Below are positions 1 through 12,500 of a DNA stretch of 64,000 bases, in pieces. Location: NCBI RefSeq assembly GCF_030272615.1, contig NC_081412.1, positions 673,827,823-673,891,822 of the forward strand. Reading direction: 5' to 3'. Every line of letters begins with the position of its first letter. The first letter of the stretch is position 1. The position numbers were made by a program, and so were the translations under genes. A model generated the notes under the pieces. It was not told the DNA's origin, did no database searches, and saw only the letters and a list, made by a program, of their open reading frames with translations. Source of the stretch: Cryptomeria japonica. Lineage: Eukaryota > Streptophyta > Pinopsida > Cupressales > Cupressaceae.

Positions 1-2600
1 CAAATTGGACTATGACACCCTATCTAGGCTATGACATCAAGAAAGTGAGTGAACAAATCTAATCATAATCATTTTAGATATCTAAACCCAAAAATAAAAA
101 AAATCAAATACATGAAAAATTCAATATGGCCTACTCATGGATCTGGATACCCTCCATGATGTGTTGCCTTATTATCTCAAGTCTACATCGATGATATGCT
201 CATTCTCATGTCATCCTGATTTGTAGACCCATCTACTATAGATGAAAAATTGAACAAGACAAATGAATATTAGAAAAGTTAAAATCTTTTACTCTTGAAG
301 GTATAATTCTATCTAAGCCCTTATTTAGCACACTTCAAAAATTTCCTCATTACTAGAGCTAGAGAGCCTCAATTTGTATGTCAGTTGTTTCATCTAAAGC
401 ATGATTTTTCTCTCATTCTTAGCAAGTACTCTTTGATATGGTATTTGTTTTCTAAATGACCCTATTGAAGACATCTTTCATTACCACTTTTCATAAACTA
501 ACATGGTAAACATGATACCCTATTTCTACTTATGTAATGAGAATTCTCAAATAGTGGGCCATATGTACTCTCATATTTCATCACTCTTAGTAATAATTCT
601 AGGTTATTTTAAAATTTGATAACAAATTGGTTATGCAAGATGTTGTTCCTTACATTGTATTATAAGTATCACTACATAGAAGGCTTTATTTGACATCTTT
701 ATGAATATTCTTTTTCATGAATTTTATGTACACGGAACTTCATATTCATGAAGTATCATATCACTACTAAAGTGGGGCCTAAATGCAGTTTCATAAATTG
801 TACTCTTTAATTGTGAGCCCAATTTCACATTCCTTAGTACATGTATTAATTTTCACTACTCTAGATAATTTTAGGACCATTTCTACCCTTGAATTTAACC
901 CCCAACTCAAGTAGATGTGTCCTAGCTTATTTCAAAACTCAGATATCTTATTCTGCACTATTAATTATTGTAAAAACAAAAAATTAGGACTAGATCTAAT
1001 ATCACAAGTGTAAAATCTTTGATACCACTTTCAATGAGCCCATTCTTTTATTGTTTGTATGTATGTATACTAGACACAACTTGGATGGTAGCCAAATCAA
1101 ATGTAGAAAAAAGTTAAATTATCTTGTAATATTTTTATGTCTACATATTATAGAAAAGAAAATTAATCCATTTTGTAATATGTGTATATGTACATTATAC
1201 AAAAATTTTGGTGATAACCTCCCCTTTGTTACTAATAATTACTTTGTCTAACAAGCACTAAATTTTTTGAACTATCAACGAGATAAATTAGAAGAACCAA
1301 TATCAAAAAAAATCCAACCACTATCATACCAACAACTCTATGTCATTACTTGACTACTCGGCCTAGAATACAATAAGCACCTCAAAGTCAAGTTCATCCC
1401 TATTTATAAACCTAATCCTCAAGCATTCACTCATGATGACCCTACTTACATATCTCATTTTGAAACTAGATTCTTTGTAGCTTATGCTGGAGTTGATGGT
1501 TAAACCTCACAACTCCCAAAAATAACTTGCAAATAAAATACATATTACAAAGAGAGATTAAACAAGATATATTTGCTCAAAAAATTGGGAATGTATTCAT
1601 GCATTGGCTTGAATAAATACATGAGGGCTTCACTTAATGAACTTGGGTTATATCGTGTGCATTCATGGCATACTAAAGAACCCCCGTACTTTCAAAAAAG
1701 AGTGTCCTAAGCTCTTTTTTTGTCACCCCATCCTAATACACGACTTGAATTAAGATCCCCCTATTTTTGCTAGATATTGCATTTTTTCATAGTCTGAATT
1801 AAAGCCCCCTATTCTCACTGAGAGGCAATATATTGTACCCTCATTTTTGGGATATTAAATCCCCCAATATAAATGCATGTGATATAATATTTCCTAGCTA
1901 GTGAAGCCCCCTCTGAATAAATGATCACAATGAAAGAAGAATCATTGTGGTAAGGAGAAATAAACCCTAGATAAACCTTAGGTGACCATTACATTGCATT
2001 ATAGAAAGTGTCCTCATTCCATGCAATGAGATAGCATAACCTAAAAATTTAAAATTAACTCAATCTAATAATAGAGAAAGTACCAAGTGTGTGAGGTGAA
2101 AAATGATGATAATAAACTATTGCAGAACAACAAATATCCAACCACAAACAATCCTAGTCCTTCAATAAAACATGCACCATAAACCAATGAAGATACCTAA
2201 GAACATGCACATTAACAAATTGGAGTAATAATACTATTCACGTGCCAAGTAGGGTTTGATCTCCATTGTCTCCTATTTCCATTGATCTTGTTTGATATAT
2301 TTACTCTTAGATTTTTGTATGTGCACAAGAGATCAACAAAGAATGGATTGTGGTTGTGAAGTCGCTTGATTGCAAGAAAGATTAAATGCAAAAAAGTGTT
2401 AGGGTTGTGAAAGAATGAGAGTATCCTCTTATATAAAATACACTTTAGAAAATGGAGGGATAAGATTAAGAGGTGAAAGAAATAAATTGTCGGCTAGGAT
2501 AAAAGGGTAGGTAGAAGAAATAATAAAATAATGAAGGGGGTAGGTAGAGGAAAATTAAAAGATAAATGACATGTCTCATGAAGAGAAAAAGATAATGAAT
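1..2600. other. AT-rich stretch without a recognisable gene
   Basis: No reading frame of convincing length or composition was found on either strand. Around 185-220 a plus-strand frame reads Y-I-D-D-M-L-I-L before a stop, like the copia reverse-transcriptase core. Too little surrounds it to call an element. Confidence 0.4.
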
Positions 2601-2611
2601 TAAGAGTAGGA

Positions 2612-2968
2612 ATGCTATCAAAATATGCTTCCTGGATGCTCTCATCAAAATGCATTTGGAAGCCATTTGATTCTGGTTTTGCTATAAAGGAGGTTTTTTT
2701 AATGGGAGTGAAGAAGGGCCTGAAAAGAAAAACCCTTGACATACTACAAAGGCTATTTTTTCTACTTAGTAATGACTTTCTCGATAGAAAATATCATGAA
2801 AATATTGCTAATCACGATCATGATGGTGATGTTTATGTTGGTGACTATAATGAGGAGAATGTAGAGTATGGTGATGAGGATGAAGAGTATGATGGTTATA
2901 ATGAACATGATTTCTATGACATTTTTGCTAACTATGATGGTAATGATGGTGATGTGAGTTTTTTCTAA
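2612..2968 (+). CDS. Hypothetical small acidic ORF
   Basis: A 118-codon frame opens with ATG. The first ~55 residues are mixed and mildly basic (MGVKKGLKRKT near the middle). The last ~60 residues are almost entirely Asp, Glu, Asn, Tyr and Gly, encoded by GAT/GAG-rich near-repeats. I recognise no family. The acidic tail could simply be a translated trinucleotide-rich tract, so the ORF may be accidental. No promoter, splice sites or neighbouring exons could be tied to it. Confidence 0.2.
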   Translation: MLSKYASWMLSSKCIWKPFDSGFAIKEVFLMGVKKGLKRKTLDILQRLFFLLSNDFLDRKYHENIANHDHDGDVYVGDYNEENVEYGDEDEEYDGYNEHDFYDIFANYDGNDGDVSFF

Positions 2969-4890
2969 TTGAAATTAACAAGTGATGCAATGTAGTTGAG
3001 TCCTTGCCAAGGCTTGGAAATATAAGTTTGAATAAAATTTTCAAAATACAGTAAAATAAGATTATAGTTCTTATGATATTTTCTAATCTTAAAATAATTG
3101 TTCTAACCTAATTTGTTAACATTTTTATGATAAAATTATGTAAGTGTGAAAGAAAATTCTCAATCATATAAAATTATTTCTATACAATTTTAAGACAAAA
3201 TATCATACAAATAAATATTTATAGTGAGTTGAAATCATAAAGGTCCATCAAATTGTATCATGACTTGAAGTTGTACAATTCTTTCAATCATAGTCTTATC
3301 AACTTGTTGGCCAACAATCCATATCGAGTCCACCAATTCCCTCACCAATTTTTAAAGAAGGAAACATCACATTATATGCAACCTTTAAATTTGTCAACAT
3401 CAAGAAAGGAATGCAAAAATAGAAAGAAAAAATGTTTTTTATGCAACACACCATATCAAAGTGAGAAGATGACTTGAGATGATGAATGAACCTCCAACAT
3501 CTGGCATCACCAACCATCAATATGGTCTTGTTACACTTTATCTATTTGATGTTCCAAGTTAGTCTTTTTCCAGGCTTCATTAAATGTAGTGAAGATAGCC
3601 CACGAAGTCTAAGCATAAATGTTTGAAGATCCTTTGACAACATTAATAAACTCTTCTATAAGATACTCAATAATTATTTTAATAATTTGGAATGCACTTT
3701 CCTTTTTATTCTTTTCAAATGGTTTTCCTTTCTTCTACTACAATCTAACTATTTCTTACAAGTTTATCTTCTTAATTGATTGCATCATCAACCTTGTAAT
3801 TATTAACTAATTTTAACACAAGTCTAATACTATAAATTTCATTAGAGAGGCTTGATGTTTTAGAGGTATTAATGGAGGCTCTAATATGTATTGCAATATG
3901 TTATTGTTGAATAATATATTGAGCATGGATATTTTTGGAGGCTATATTTTTCCCTCTTGAGTGTTTTCCTAGAGTATATCTTGTGTCATCTTTGATGTTT
4001 TGTTGTCTATTCTCTTACATGTGGATTTTAAATACTTGTTTGCATAGATTTATCTTTTTGGTTAGTAGAAATTGTCATTTTATGGCTGCAATTTTCCTTT
4101 CAAGTGAGGATATAGGGACCTACTAAGTAGTACAGGGATGAGATCATGTTGATGTTGAAAATACAATATGCTTACCACTGATATATTCCTTGATGTGTCA
4201 ATATATTCCATTGTAACCAAAATATTTTTCTATATATTGTTAAGAAAATTTCATGTCATTGATACAAGTGCAAAATATGTTTCTACAAGTATATTGAAGG
4301 CTCATGACATCAACTCTTGAATATGGCACTAAAAACTAGATACATTAAGAAATTAAACATCAGCGCATTTAAAAAAAATTATGACACTGCAAAAAAGGAT
4401 CTTATTCAAATTTTCACACACTTGGCTGACATATCATGCAATGATGACCATGTAGTATGATATTATATAACCATATGGATTTGTAGGGTTGTGCACATAT
4501 TTACTGCTGCAAATTTAAACCCTTAAAAAAATTAAATAATTCTTTCAAACTTTAATTTCAATGTTTATATAGGTATTCTTAAGGATTTTGATCTTTTTGG
4601 ATCCAACAATGGTCTTGATTTTTCTTCATATTGAGTTGATTTTTCTCTCAAGGTTCAATCTCTCATAAAATAGAGAGGAGTCATAAACAAAAATCTTTTA
4701 TATCATGTTGGAGTCGATAGTGAACCCCATATCTCCAAAGAATCACCTAAAACCAAAACACCTATCACACCTAATGATAAAAATTAATTGTTGTGACTTA
4801 TGCAACCTTGAGAAGAAAATTGATCTAAAAAAGCATAATGGCTTCTATATTGATTGAACAACTCAAAGAATACTACATAGAAAGGAATTC
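2969..4890. other. AT-rich intergenic stretch
   Basis: Only short ORFs with low-complexity, hydrophobic translations are present. I saw no motif, repeat pair or terminal structure. Confidence 0.4.
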
Positions 4891-4894
4891 TTAT

Positions 4895-5102
4895 GAAATC
4901 AAAAAGAAAATCATAAACAAAACCTTAAGTGAGGATTAAGTTAGATCAAGACAAGTACATCATCAACATATGCTATGAGACAACATTGACCTAAATACGA
5001 AATCAAAAAGAAAATCATAGACAAAACCTTAAGTGAGGATTAAGTTAGATCACGACAATTACATCCTCAACATATGCTATGAGACAACATTGACCTAAAT
5101 AT
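4895..5102. repeat. 104-base tandem duplication
   Basis: Two head-to-tail copies, 4895-4998 and 4999-5102, share the start GAAATCAAAAAGAAAATCAT and the end CAACATTGACCTAAATA. They differ at only a few positions. The unit encodes nothing recognisable. Confidence 0.85.
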
Positions 5103-5329
5103 GAGACAAGAAAATTTTAGCTTAACTAATAATAAAATTAAAAGAGGGCCTAATTAGTGATCAATAAAAAAATGATTACTTATTTAATCTAACAATTTTT
5201 TTTTTAAGTGAGCATATTTATCTTCAAAAAAGATAACTTATGTTATTATTATCAAATATAAGAAAAGTAATTTTAGACTAACACAATCATTAATCTTGTG
5301 GATGTGGTAGATATTTACTACATCTTGCT

Positions 5330-5545
5330 ATAATGAAAGAAGGTACAATTGAATCATCATAGAAGGTGATTAAAAAACAAGCCATCCTCCTACTCAAGAA
5401 TGAAGCCATTATGGATTGGAGTGTGAAGACATTATGGCTAAGTGTAAGTCCCTCATTCATGGGATTAGCCACATATGCCTTTGTCATACAAGAAGGGAAG
5501 ACAATAAAATTACAAACAGGTTTGCTTCATTAGGAGCGTTTTCCA
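5330..5545 (+). pseudogene. Retroelement RNase H fragment (LINE/RVT_3-like)
   Basis: Translated fragments follow the pattern of the plant RNase H domain found at the end of LINE reverse transcriptases and in related retroelements. A stretch ending ILLLKNEAIMDWS is followed, after a one-base frame change near 5420, by EDIMAKCKSLIHGISHI and then HTRREDNKITNRFASLGA. The last block matches the family's 'H-x-x-R-x-x-N-x-x-A-D-x-L-A' closing motif, with the usual Ala-Asp replaced by Thr-Asn. Stops and the frameshift show decay. No reverse-transcriptase core was found upstream, so this is an isolated relic. The assignment rests on motif memory alone. Confidence 0.45.
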
Positions 5546-5778
5546 AGAATTTAAAAATATGGATGAATATCTATAATATTTTGAATTTGGTTAATGAGGC
5601 AATCTCTGAGGACATAAATTTAATGATCAAGTATATCTATGATTTATGTTTTGGTGGTGAATGTCTCCTTCAAGAAGTAAATTCACTTCCGAAATTTCTT
5701 GTAAGTGTTGTGCTCAAATTGCTAGTTTTTACTCTCTCTCTACCTAGTTTTTATGTCAAAACTCTCTATAATTAAGAC

Positions 5779-5790
5779 GGGAGGGGACTT
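5779..5790. repeat. SINE target-site duplication, left copy
   Basis: GGGAGGGGACTT, paired with GGGAGGGGACCT at 6350-6361. Confidence 0.75.
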
Positions 5791-6349
5791 GGGGATCACC
5801 TGTTAGTGTAATGGTGAAATGGTTGCATTGTTTGTGGTGAAACCAAGCTTCAAGTCCCCGCCTAGACCAAAGCGGTATGTTAATATAAAGGTTTGATCCC
5901 ACCTTGGTAGGAGATATTAATGGTGACTGATCTTGGAGGACGTATAGGTGATCTTGGTAGACATGTGGACTGACTAACCTTTCTCAACCCTTGTTGGGTT
6001 GGTGTTCTTGTGGACCTTGTTCCTCGTAGGCATATACTACTTATGGATCTAGTTTCTCATTGGCGTGTGTTGCTCGTGGAATTCTATCAGACCCACACGA
6101 GTCTTTCATGCCTAGTGGTGCTATATCGGACTCTCACGGGTCTTTCACCTCTAGTGGTTCATGGTCCTTGTTGGGCTACCCTACTCATGGTTCTGCATTG
6201 TTGGTCTTGAAGATATAAGGTTCAGGAAGGCATCACAAAGAGATAAGGGTGTATGAATGTTGTAACAACTGAGGATGAGTCCCCTAAAAAATGTGGTCTC
6301 ACTAGTTCATAGCTCCAGCCAAAAGTGATTACCAATAAAAAAAAAATAT
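5791..6349 (+). mobile_element. tRNA-derived SINE, copy 1
   Basis: The body opens GGGGATCACC. It carries an A-box-like TTAGTGTAATGG (5802-5813) and a B-box-like GCTTCAAGTCCCC about 40 bases later, the spacing of an RNA polymerase III internal promoter. It ends in an A-rich tail after CAAAAGTGATTACC. It is flanked by a 10-base direct repeat GGGAGGGGAC (5779-5788 and 6350-6359), continuing imperfectly as CTT/CCT, which is a target-site duplication. The 3' end matches a second copy at 16,015-16,500. At about 560 bases it is long for a plant SINE, and the middle holds short internal repeats (CTTTCATGCCTAGTGG / CTTTCACCTCTAGTGG). Confidence 0.7.
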
Positions 6350-6572
6350 GGGAGGGGACCTAATACAAGTTGAACTTGATTTATGTAACAAATTCAAAAC
6401 TAATGCTAATCGATGACAAAAATTAGTTAAAGGGAACCTAGATAGTTATGTTGAAAGCATGCAGGGTTTCAACCCAAAGCTCTCCAAGAATTTTTCCTAG
6501 GCCTGGTAGAAGGACGGAGTGAAAATTGGAAATGTTGCCTTAAAAGTCACCTCGGATTTAATTGCCGCTATC

Positions 6573-7530
6573 AACCCCCTCTCTTTCCATCAACCCCCTC
6601 CCTCTCTCTCTTAGGTTTCCCCCTCTCTTTCCCTCAACCCTTCCCTTGTCCCCTCTCTGTATTAGGTATCTCCCTCTCTCTCACTTGGGATCTCTTTCTC
6701 TGGAGGTGAGAGGCCTAACACCTAGGGAGAGAGGATTGAGAGACCTAGGGAGAGAGATAGAGGGGTAGAGAGGTGGGTGATGAGATAAGGAAGAGGGTAG
6801 AGAGAGAGATATGTAGAGGGAGAGTTAGGGATGATGATAGAGAGAGGGAGAGGGAAGAGAAGGGGAGACATGAATAGAGATGGGAGTAAGGAGGGAAGGA
6901 AAGGTAGAGAAGGAGAGATGGTGGGAGAGACCTAGAGAGGGGAGATGTTGAGATATGAGGGGGAGAGAGATGTTCACAAAGAGAGAAAGAGGGGTAAGGA
7001 ATAGGGAGAGAGATGGAGAGGGAGGTAAAGAACTAGAGAGTGAAGTGACCTAGAGCCTGGGGAGATAAGGGTGAGAGATCTGGGGGAAATAGAGGTGAGA
7101 GAGATAGATGGGGAGAGAGTTGGGTAATGAGATAGGGATGGAGAGGGAGAGGGGTAAAGATAGAGAGAAGGAGAGAGATAGAGGATGAGAGGAAGAAGTA
7201 ATGATTGAAAAAAAATATAGAGAGAGGGGAGAGAAACAATAAGAGAGGGAGATAAAAGAAGAGAGAGTGGGGAAGGAAGGGATATAGATGGGGGTAAGGA
7301 ATGAAGGTGAGGTACAAAGGGATAGAAGGTGGGATAGACCTAGATAAATAAAGGTAGTGAGGGAGAGGTGTGTAAAGAGATAGATAAAACATATAATAGA
7401 GAGTGAAGGGTAAGAAAGAGAGGTAAAGAGGTAATGTTGGATCTTAGGGTTGAGAAGAGAGAGTGAGATAGAGAGAGGTAGATATGGGATAGAGGAAGAG
7501 CGATAGAGAGAGATATATAGGTTCAAAGTT
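6573..7530. repeat. CT-rich then GA-rich low-complexity tract
   Basis: About 130 bases of pyrimidine-rich sequence (6573-6705) switch abruptly to roughly 820 bases of purine-rich (GAGAGG)n-like sequence on the same strand. The switch point contains near-complementary arms (CCTAACACCTAGGGAGAGAGG against upstream CTCTCTCAC). Long translations on the complementary strand are only Ser/Leu/Pro readings of this tract and are not genes. Confidence 0.9.
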
Positions 7531-7775
7531 TAGGGGAGATAAATATAGTGGCATGCAGGGAGTGGGAGAATGATGATAGAAGCATGTGTTGATTACTAAA
7601 ATTAAACGAAGTTTAAAAATTTAAATGATCGTCTAAAACCTAGAATCTACATTATAAATCCTAGAGATCTAAAACCACTCTCAAATATCCTACCAATATA
7701 TACAAGAAATACTTAAATGTTATATTTCATGTATATATTATCGTTGGGAGAAAGAGAGAGTGAAAGAGAAAGGCA

Positions 7776-7936
7776 ATTTGGCAATGTTAAACATTTGGCT
7801 AGTGCCAAATTTGGCACTCTCCTTATTTGGTGCATGCCAAATAGCTTTGGCGTGACCAAACCATAGGTTTGCCATGCCAAATATGGTGAGTGCCAAATGG
7901 TTACTTTTGTGCAAAAATTAAAATTGGCAACTTTTT
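7776..7936. promoter_or_regulatory. Cluster of TTTGGC/GCCAAA motifs with perfect palindrome
   Basis: At least eight copies of TTTGGC or GCCAAA in both orientations lie within 160 bases. They include an 18-base perfect palindrome AGTGCCAAATTTGGCACT at 7801-7818. No adjacent gene could be recognised, so a regulatory role is only a possibility; it could also be the end of an unidentified transposon. Confidence 0.4.
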
Positions 7937-7959
7937 GGTCCTCCATCTTGGTGCACATA

Positions 7960-9230
7960 CCCCATAATAAATTACATAGAATTCAATTAAGTATGAGAAA
8001 TTAAGAGATATTGGATTATGAAAGATAATTAATTAAATATTAATTTAATTAATTATATAATAGAAGGTTGATTTCGAAATGTCTATAGTTCGTAGTTAAA
8101 AACTCATAGCCAGTGATTCTTGAGATGCTCCATTTTCATAGATGTATTGAATTTATGCTCTCAATTTTTTTAAATGAGGCATCAAGACCATTATTGATCT
8201 CTTTTCCTCAAATCTACATGCTCTTGGCTCTTGTGGCTTAAGGGCTAACTATTCTTTAACAAGTTAGGATCATAAATTCTTTTAAGAAATCTTGCAAGTA
8301 GGGGAAGAGCACCAGTAGTTGTCATAGCTAACTTCGCACACCCATAGATCCTAAATGGTACAAAAGATTTTGACAATTTTTGTTTTAGTTGTCTTTGTAT
8401 GTGACTTAATTGCTTATACCTATTGTTTTGGCTTCTGGGTAGTAACGATGTACGCTGTGAGATTAGTTATGCGGACAAAGGTCAAAAAGTACACATGTCA
8501 AAGTGTCACCTAATACCTAATTAAAGATGTTCCAATAACCATCCACTCAAAATCACTAGTACTTGTGGACAAATGTACGAATAGTTTTGTACAAAATGTT
8601 CCAATAGTGGTGCACAAATGGGCCAATTCTGATTAAAAAAAGTAACAAAAAGTGATCGGCTATTAATACATGTGAAATTTATTAATGGGCTTTTCCAAAA
8701 TTGGAACTATGATGCCTAGTGGGAGTCATTATGACAATGAGTGTGCGGTTATTGAAATTATGATGACTACTAGTTACATAATTGTCATATAATCCTTGTA
8801 GCCATATTGAAAATCATGAAGTGCTAGTACTTTTTCCATTTTACAATTACAAGTTCTTCACAAAGTTCATTTCTTGAATTTCTTTGCATATCCTTATGAT
8901 GTAAAATTTGATTGAAAGTTTCTCTTTCATTGAATGTGTAGCTTTCACGTTACAAAATGTTATTGAAATGTAGGATGCATTTATCTTAGTCTCTCAAATT
9001 AGAGTTTGCATTAAATCTACCTAGTTCTTTTTAGTTCCTGCTGACAGGCAGGATACTATAGCATCTGTTGGATGCATATAATATTTTAAACTGTCCAATA
9101 AGCATGAAGTATTTTTTAAACTTTTTATTGCTAATGTTTTCAAATAATAATTCAAATAAAACTATTTATTCTAATTATGATTGGTTAATGTTGCTGAATA
9201 TTTTTTTTATTATAATAATTTTATTAGTGT
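7960..9230. other. Anonymous AT-rich stretch
   Basis: No supported ORF, repeat pair or structured end was seen. Confidence 0.4.
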
Positions 9231-9259
9231 TTAAAAAACATTTCCGATGATTCCAGAAG

Positions 9260-10440
9260 GTTGGATGATTCCAGAATGACATCCGATGATAAGGTGCCCA
9301 ACAACCAAGAACCAGAGCCATGATTGCGACATTTTCTTGACAATTTTGCTATATGCTGTGATAGAAGCGTATCTGAAATTGGAGGAGGATGTGTGCGAGG
9401 GAAGAGGAAACACATGCTCCCATTAGCAGGGCCCATGCTGCAGCAGTGGAGAAAAATAACAAAACAGATGTACACCTTCTAAGCGAGCTGCCCAGGATGA
9501 GAATGGCCGCGGGAATGCTCAGCCTGGTAATGCCATTTATACAGATCTGTATGTATTACTGTGCAAGTTTCATTGAAGAATTCAACTTTCCTTCTCCATC
9601 TTCTCCATTGTCTGTGTGCTTTCGAAATTTCTCGCTAGTTTGAGGCGATTGGAGTATTTCTAGACCAAAATCTACGGTACGATTTTTCCCCTTTGAAAAT
9701 CAGTGATTTTCCCTAAAGCTATGGTGAAGAGCTTTGAGCATTTGTTCGTTTAAATCGCAACAAAATTGTGGGTTTTTCTTCTTTTAGATTTTCCGTACAA
9801 AAACGTGTTTGAGTTTACTGTTGCGACTTGTCTTAGGGATTTTAGTTGTTTGTGATGTGATATCCTTACTGATGTGCATTATTTTAGTATGATTGTGTTC
9901 ACTTTTGAGTTAGTTTTTGTTGTAATAGATGTTGTCACCTTTAATAATACCATATATACAGGTATTCTTTATTCTGTATGGTATTCCATGGTGGTGATAC
10001 TTACTTTTGCTGTTATTTAATCTGATGGGTTAAGGGTTGTTGCATTTGCACAAATTTGAAAAGGAGCTTCTCAAAATCTTGCAAACAGAGTCTTGGCTCC
10101 ATTTTATCCCATGCCCCTACTCTGGAGATCTAGACAAGCCAACCATTGCAGCATTAATAATCCAAACTGGGCGATACCTTGCAAATATTAGGGCCAACCT
10201 AGGGTTTAAAATAGGCATAGGCCTCTTTTGAGTTGTAGCATAAGAAGTCGGTCTCTTTGATTGGCAAATTTTGGTTTATTTTCCTCTGTCCTCTCCTCCG
10301 ACGTTGTGGTTTTGATTCCTTCAGAATATACCACAATGCTATCTGCACTGTCAGAGGCCAACAAAAGGACACTGCGACATTATTAGTAACACTATAGACC
10401 ATTACAACAACCAAACAGTCGAATTCAACTTAGTTTAAGA
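9260..10440 (+). other. Possible 5' end of an unidentified gene
   Basis: This stretch is less AT-biased than its surroundings. It has a TATA-like ATTTATACA (9537), a pyrimidine-rich leader (9590-9640), and a plausible splice donor ACG|GTACGATT (9675) followed by a T-rich intron-like segment. A 65-codon open frame lies at 10,037-10,231 (start of translation reads HKFEKELLKILQTESW). I do not recognise the frame and cannot link the parts into one model. Absence of homology evidence keeps this low. Confidence 0.2.
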
Positions 10441-10449
10441 TGATAAAAA

Positions 10450-11980
10450 CCTGCAAATGAAAATGCAATAAGGTTCATACCCTCTCTATTTTTATCAACA
10501 CTATTTTCGGGATAGTTTGTCCCTTCTGAACATTGGACCGAAACAATTCAAAGATTCAAACATATCTCCATCAAGCCACTAGCAAGGATATTGTTCTAAG
10601 TACCCCTAAACTGAAAAAAAAAATCATAAGTAATGAGAATCTAATCTTGCATATTACAAAGGAAGAGCAATATATTTCCAGCATCTGGGCACGGGGAGAG
10701 AACTACAAAGATATTAATGTATATATTTCACAGTTTAATTATCAGATTTGACTAATGGTGGTAGGCTATTTTGGTGCCACCTGTCCTCAGTATACAAATA
10801 TATTAAGCACCACCGAACACGTCAATCATCCACCATTTTGCATGCGGAAACGTGGAAGAATACAATGGGCATGAGATCTTAAATTTAGTTGATTCATAAT
10901 ATTAAAATTAATAAAACAAAGCATACTACAACGTGCCCCCATCATACTTGTAGATGGAATTTTTTTTTTTTTTAAATTTAAATGAGTTCCAATTTTGAAA
11001 AGGCACATTTCAGGATAATTGACTAAATAAAGATTGCATTTTTTATCTTATGAAAATAATCTACTAACCCATTACAAGCGGAGAATGAAGGATGACATGG
11101 CATAGTGGACAAAATAGTTGATTAAATTCTTGTTTTTACCCAATAAATGATTTAAATGGATTTATTAGTATTGACTCAAATTGGAGTAGTCAGGCGAAAT
11201 TTTTTTACAACTTAATTATTAAGCATATATTGTTACTATGGTTTTTTTTTCAATATTTTTATGTGATTGATTTAATGATCATGTTCAAATTAATTAGAAT
11301 ATTATTATTATAAATTTCTTTACTAAATTCTTTATCATGTATTGATCATTATTGTCAAAAAAAATAAATTAGTTTTTACGTCTAATATTTTAAAGCTATT
11401 GATTTAATAATAACATTCAAATAAATTAGAATATTATTATTATAATTTTTTTACTAAGAAGAATAATGTATTAAAAAAATAAAAATAGATAAAAGCTTTA
11501 GTGTCTTTTGTACTAAAATGCTATTATTTATAAAATACAAATGGCATACTATATTATTAAATTTTAATACTGTAAAAATATTATATATATAAAATATTAA
11601 AACTAAATAATATAATATATTATGTTATAATATATTTTATCAAGTTTTGTTGTAAATTTAAATTTAAAGTATATATGCTACTTAATATTTCCTTGGTAAA
11701 TATTTTTTGAATATGTAAAAAAAAAAATTAATATTTTAAATGCACCACATTAAGGATGTATAACAGTGCATTAATAAATTAATATTCAATACCATGTACA
11801 TTAATCTGCTCTAACCACGCATACATTTAATACTCTCCTCCACCATCAACATTTTAGCTCTTGGCAGGAACATGATGCTTGCATCTCTTGTTTAATTAGG
11901 GAATATCAATTTTAGCTTTATTGCTTGGATGCCCGTATTCACCGCCACGGAAGTTTCCTTCCTTGGGGTTCTCTTTTCCG
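10450..11980. other. Very AT-rich intergenic stretch
   Basis: Homopolymer A/T runs dominate and no gene is supported. The right edge (11,820-11,980) becomes GC-richer, leading into the duplicated block. Confidence 0.4.
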
Positions 11981-11983
11981 GGC

Positions 11984-12431
11984 ACTTTCCTCGCAAGTTT
12001 AGGTGAGACAATGTGGATGAAACAGCCTGCTTTCCCCTCTTTCAGTGCGCAAGCCCCAGCTTGCTTGTTTGGGAAAAAAACGATAAGATGGTGTAGGGGG
12101 CTCTCTGCCTGCGCCATAAATAATAGGGCAAAGTGAGGCAGTAAAGCTGTTACCAAAGGTACGTAGTTTTTATGCAAAATTTGTGTTCTCTTTTATGCTC
12201 ATTTTTCAGTAGCCATTATAACTGTGATGAAGGAATGTAGATTTAATTTTTCTGGGTTCTGATTAAAGTTGAATCTGCTGATAAAATGTTCAACGTAAAA
12301 GGAATGTTGGCTTAGATTTCGTTTCTGCTCTGTATTTGCAGCTATTTTCTGTTTCCTATTCTAAATTTTATCTACTGATAAAATGGTCAACTGTCCAGTA
12401 GTGGGTAATTGGTTTAATGACTAGTTATCTG
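11984..12431 (+). repeat. Duplicated exon-like block, copy 1
   Basis: This copy shares long blocks with 12,501-12,986. Shared items are ACTTTCCTCGCAAGTTTAGG near the start, a splice-donor-like AAAG|GTACGTAG at 12,156, a T-rich segment, TTTCGTTTCTGCTCTGT, and GTAGTGGGTAATTGGTTT at the end. The part before the donor has an open frame (MLGCPYSPPRKFPSLGF from 11,921) of unknown identity. Confidence 0.7.
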
Positions 12432-12500
12432 TGTTCCTTTTATATGCTTTTTGTCAGTAACCTTTACAACTGCGGTGGAGGAAAGTAGATTAAATTAGCC

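Noticed and set aside
7033-7526. Two long minus-strand ORFs (119 and 158 codons), Leu/Ser/Pro-rich
   Set aside because: They are translations of the GA-rich low-complexity tract; composition is monotonous and there is no domain.
9224-9475. Minus-strand ORF of 83 codons
   Set aside because: It is the shadow of a possible plus-strand transcribed leader; no conserved feature.
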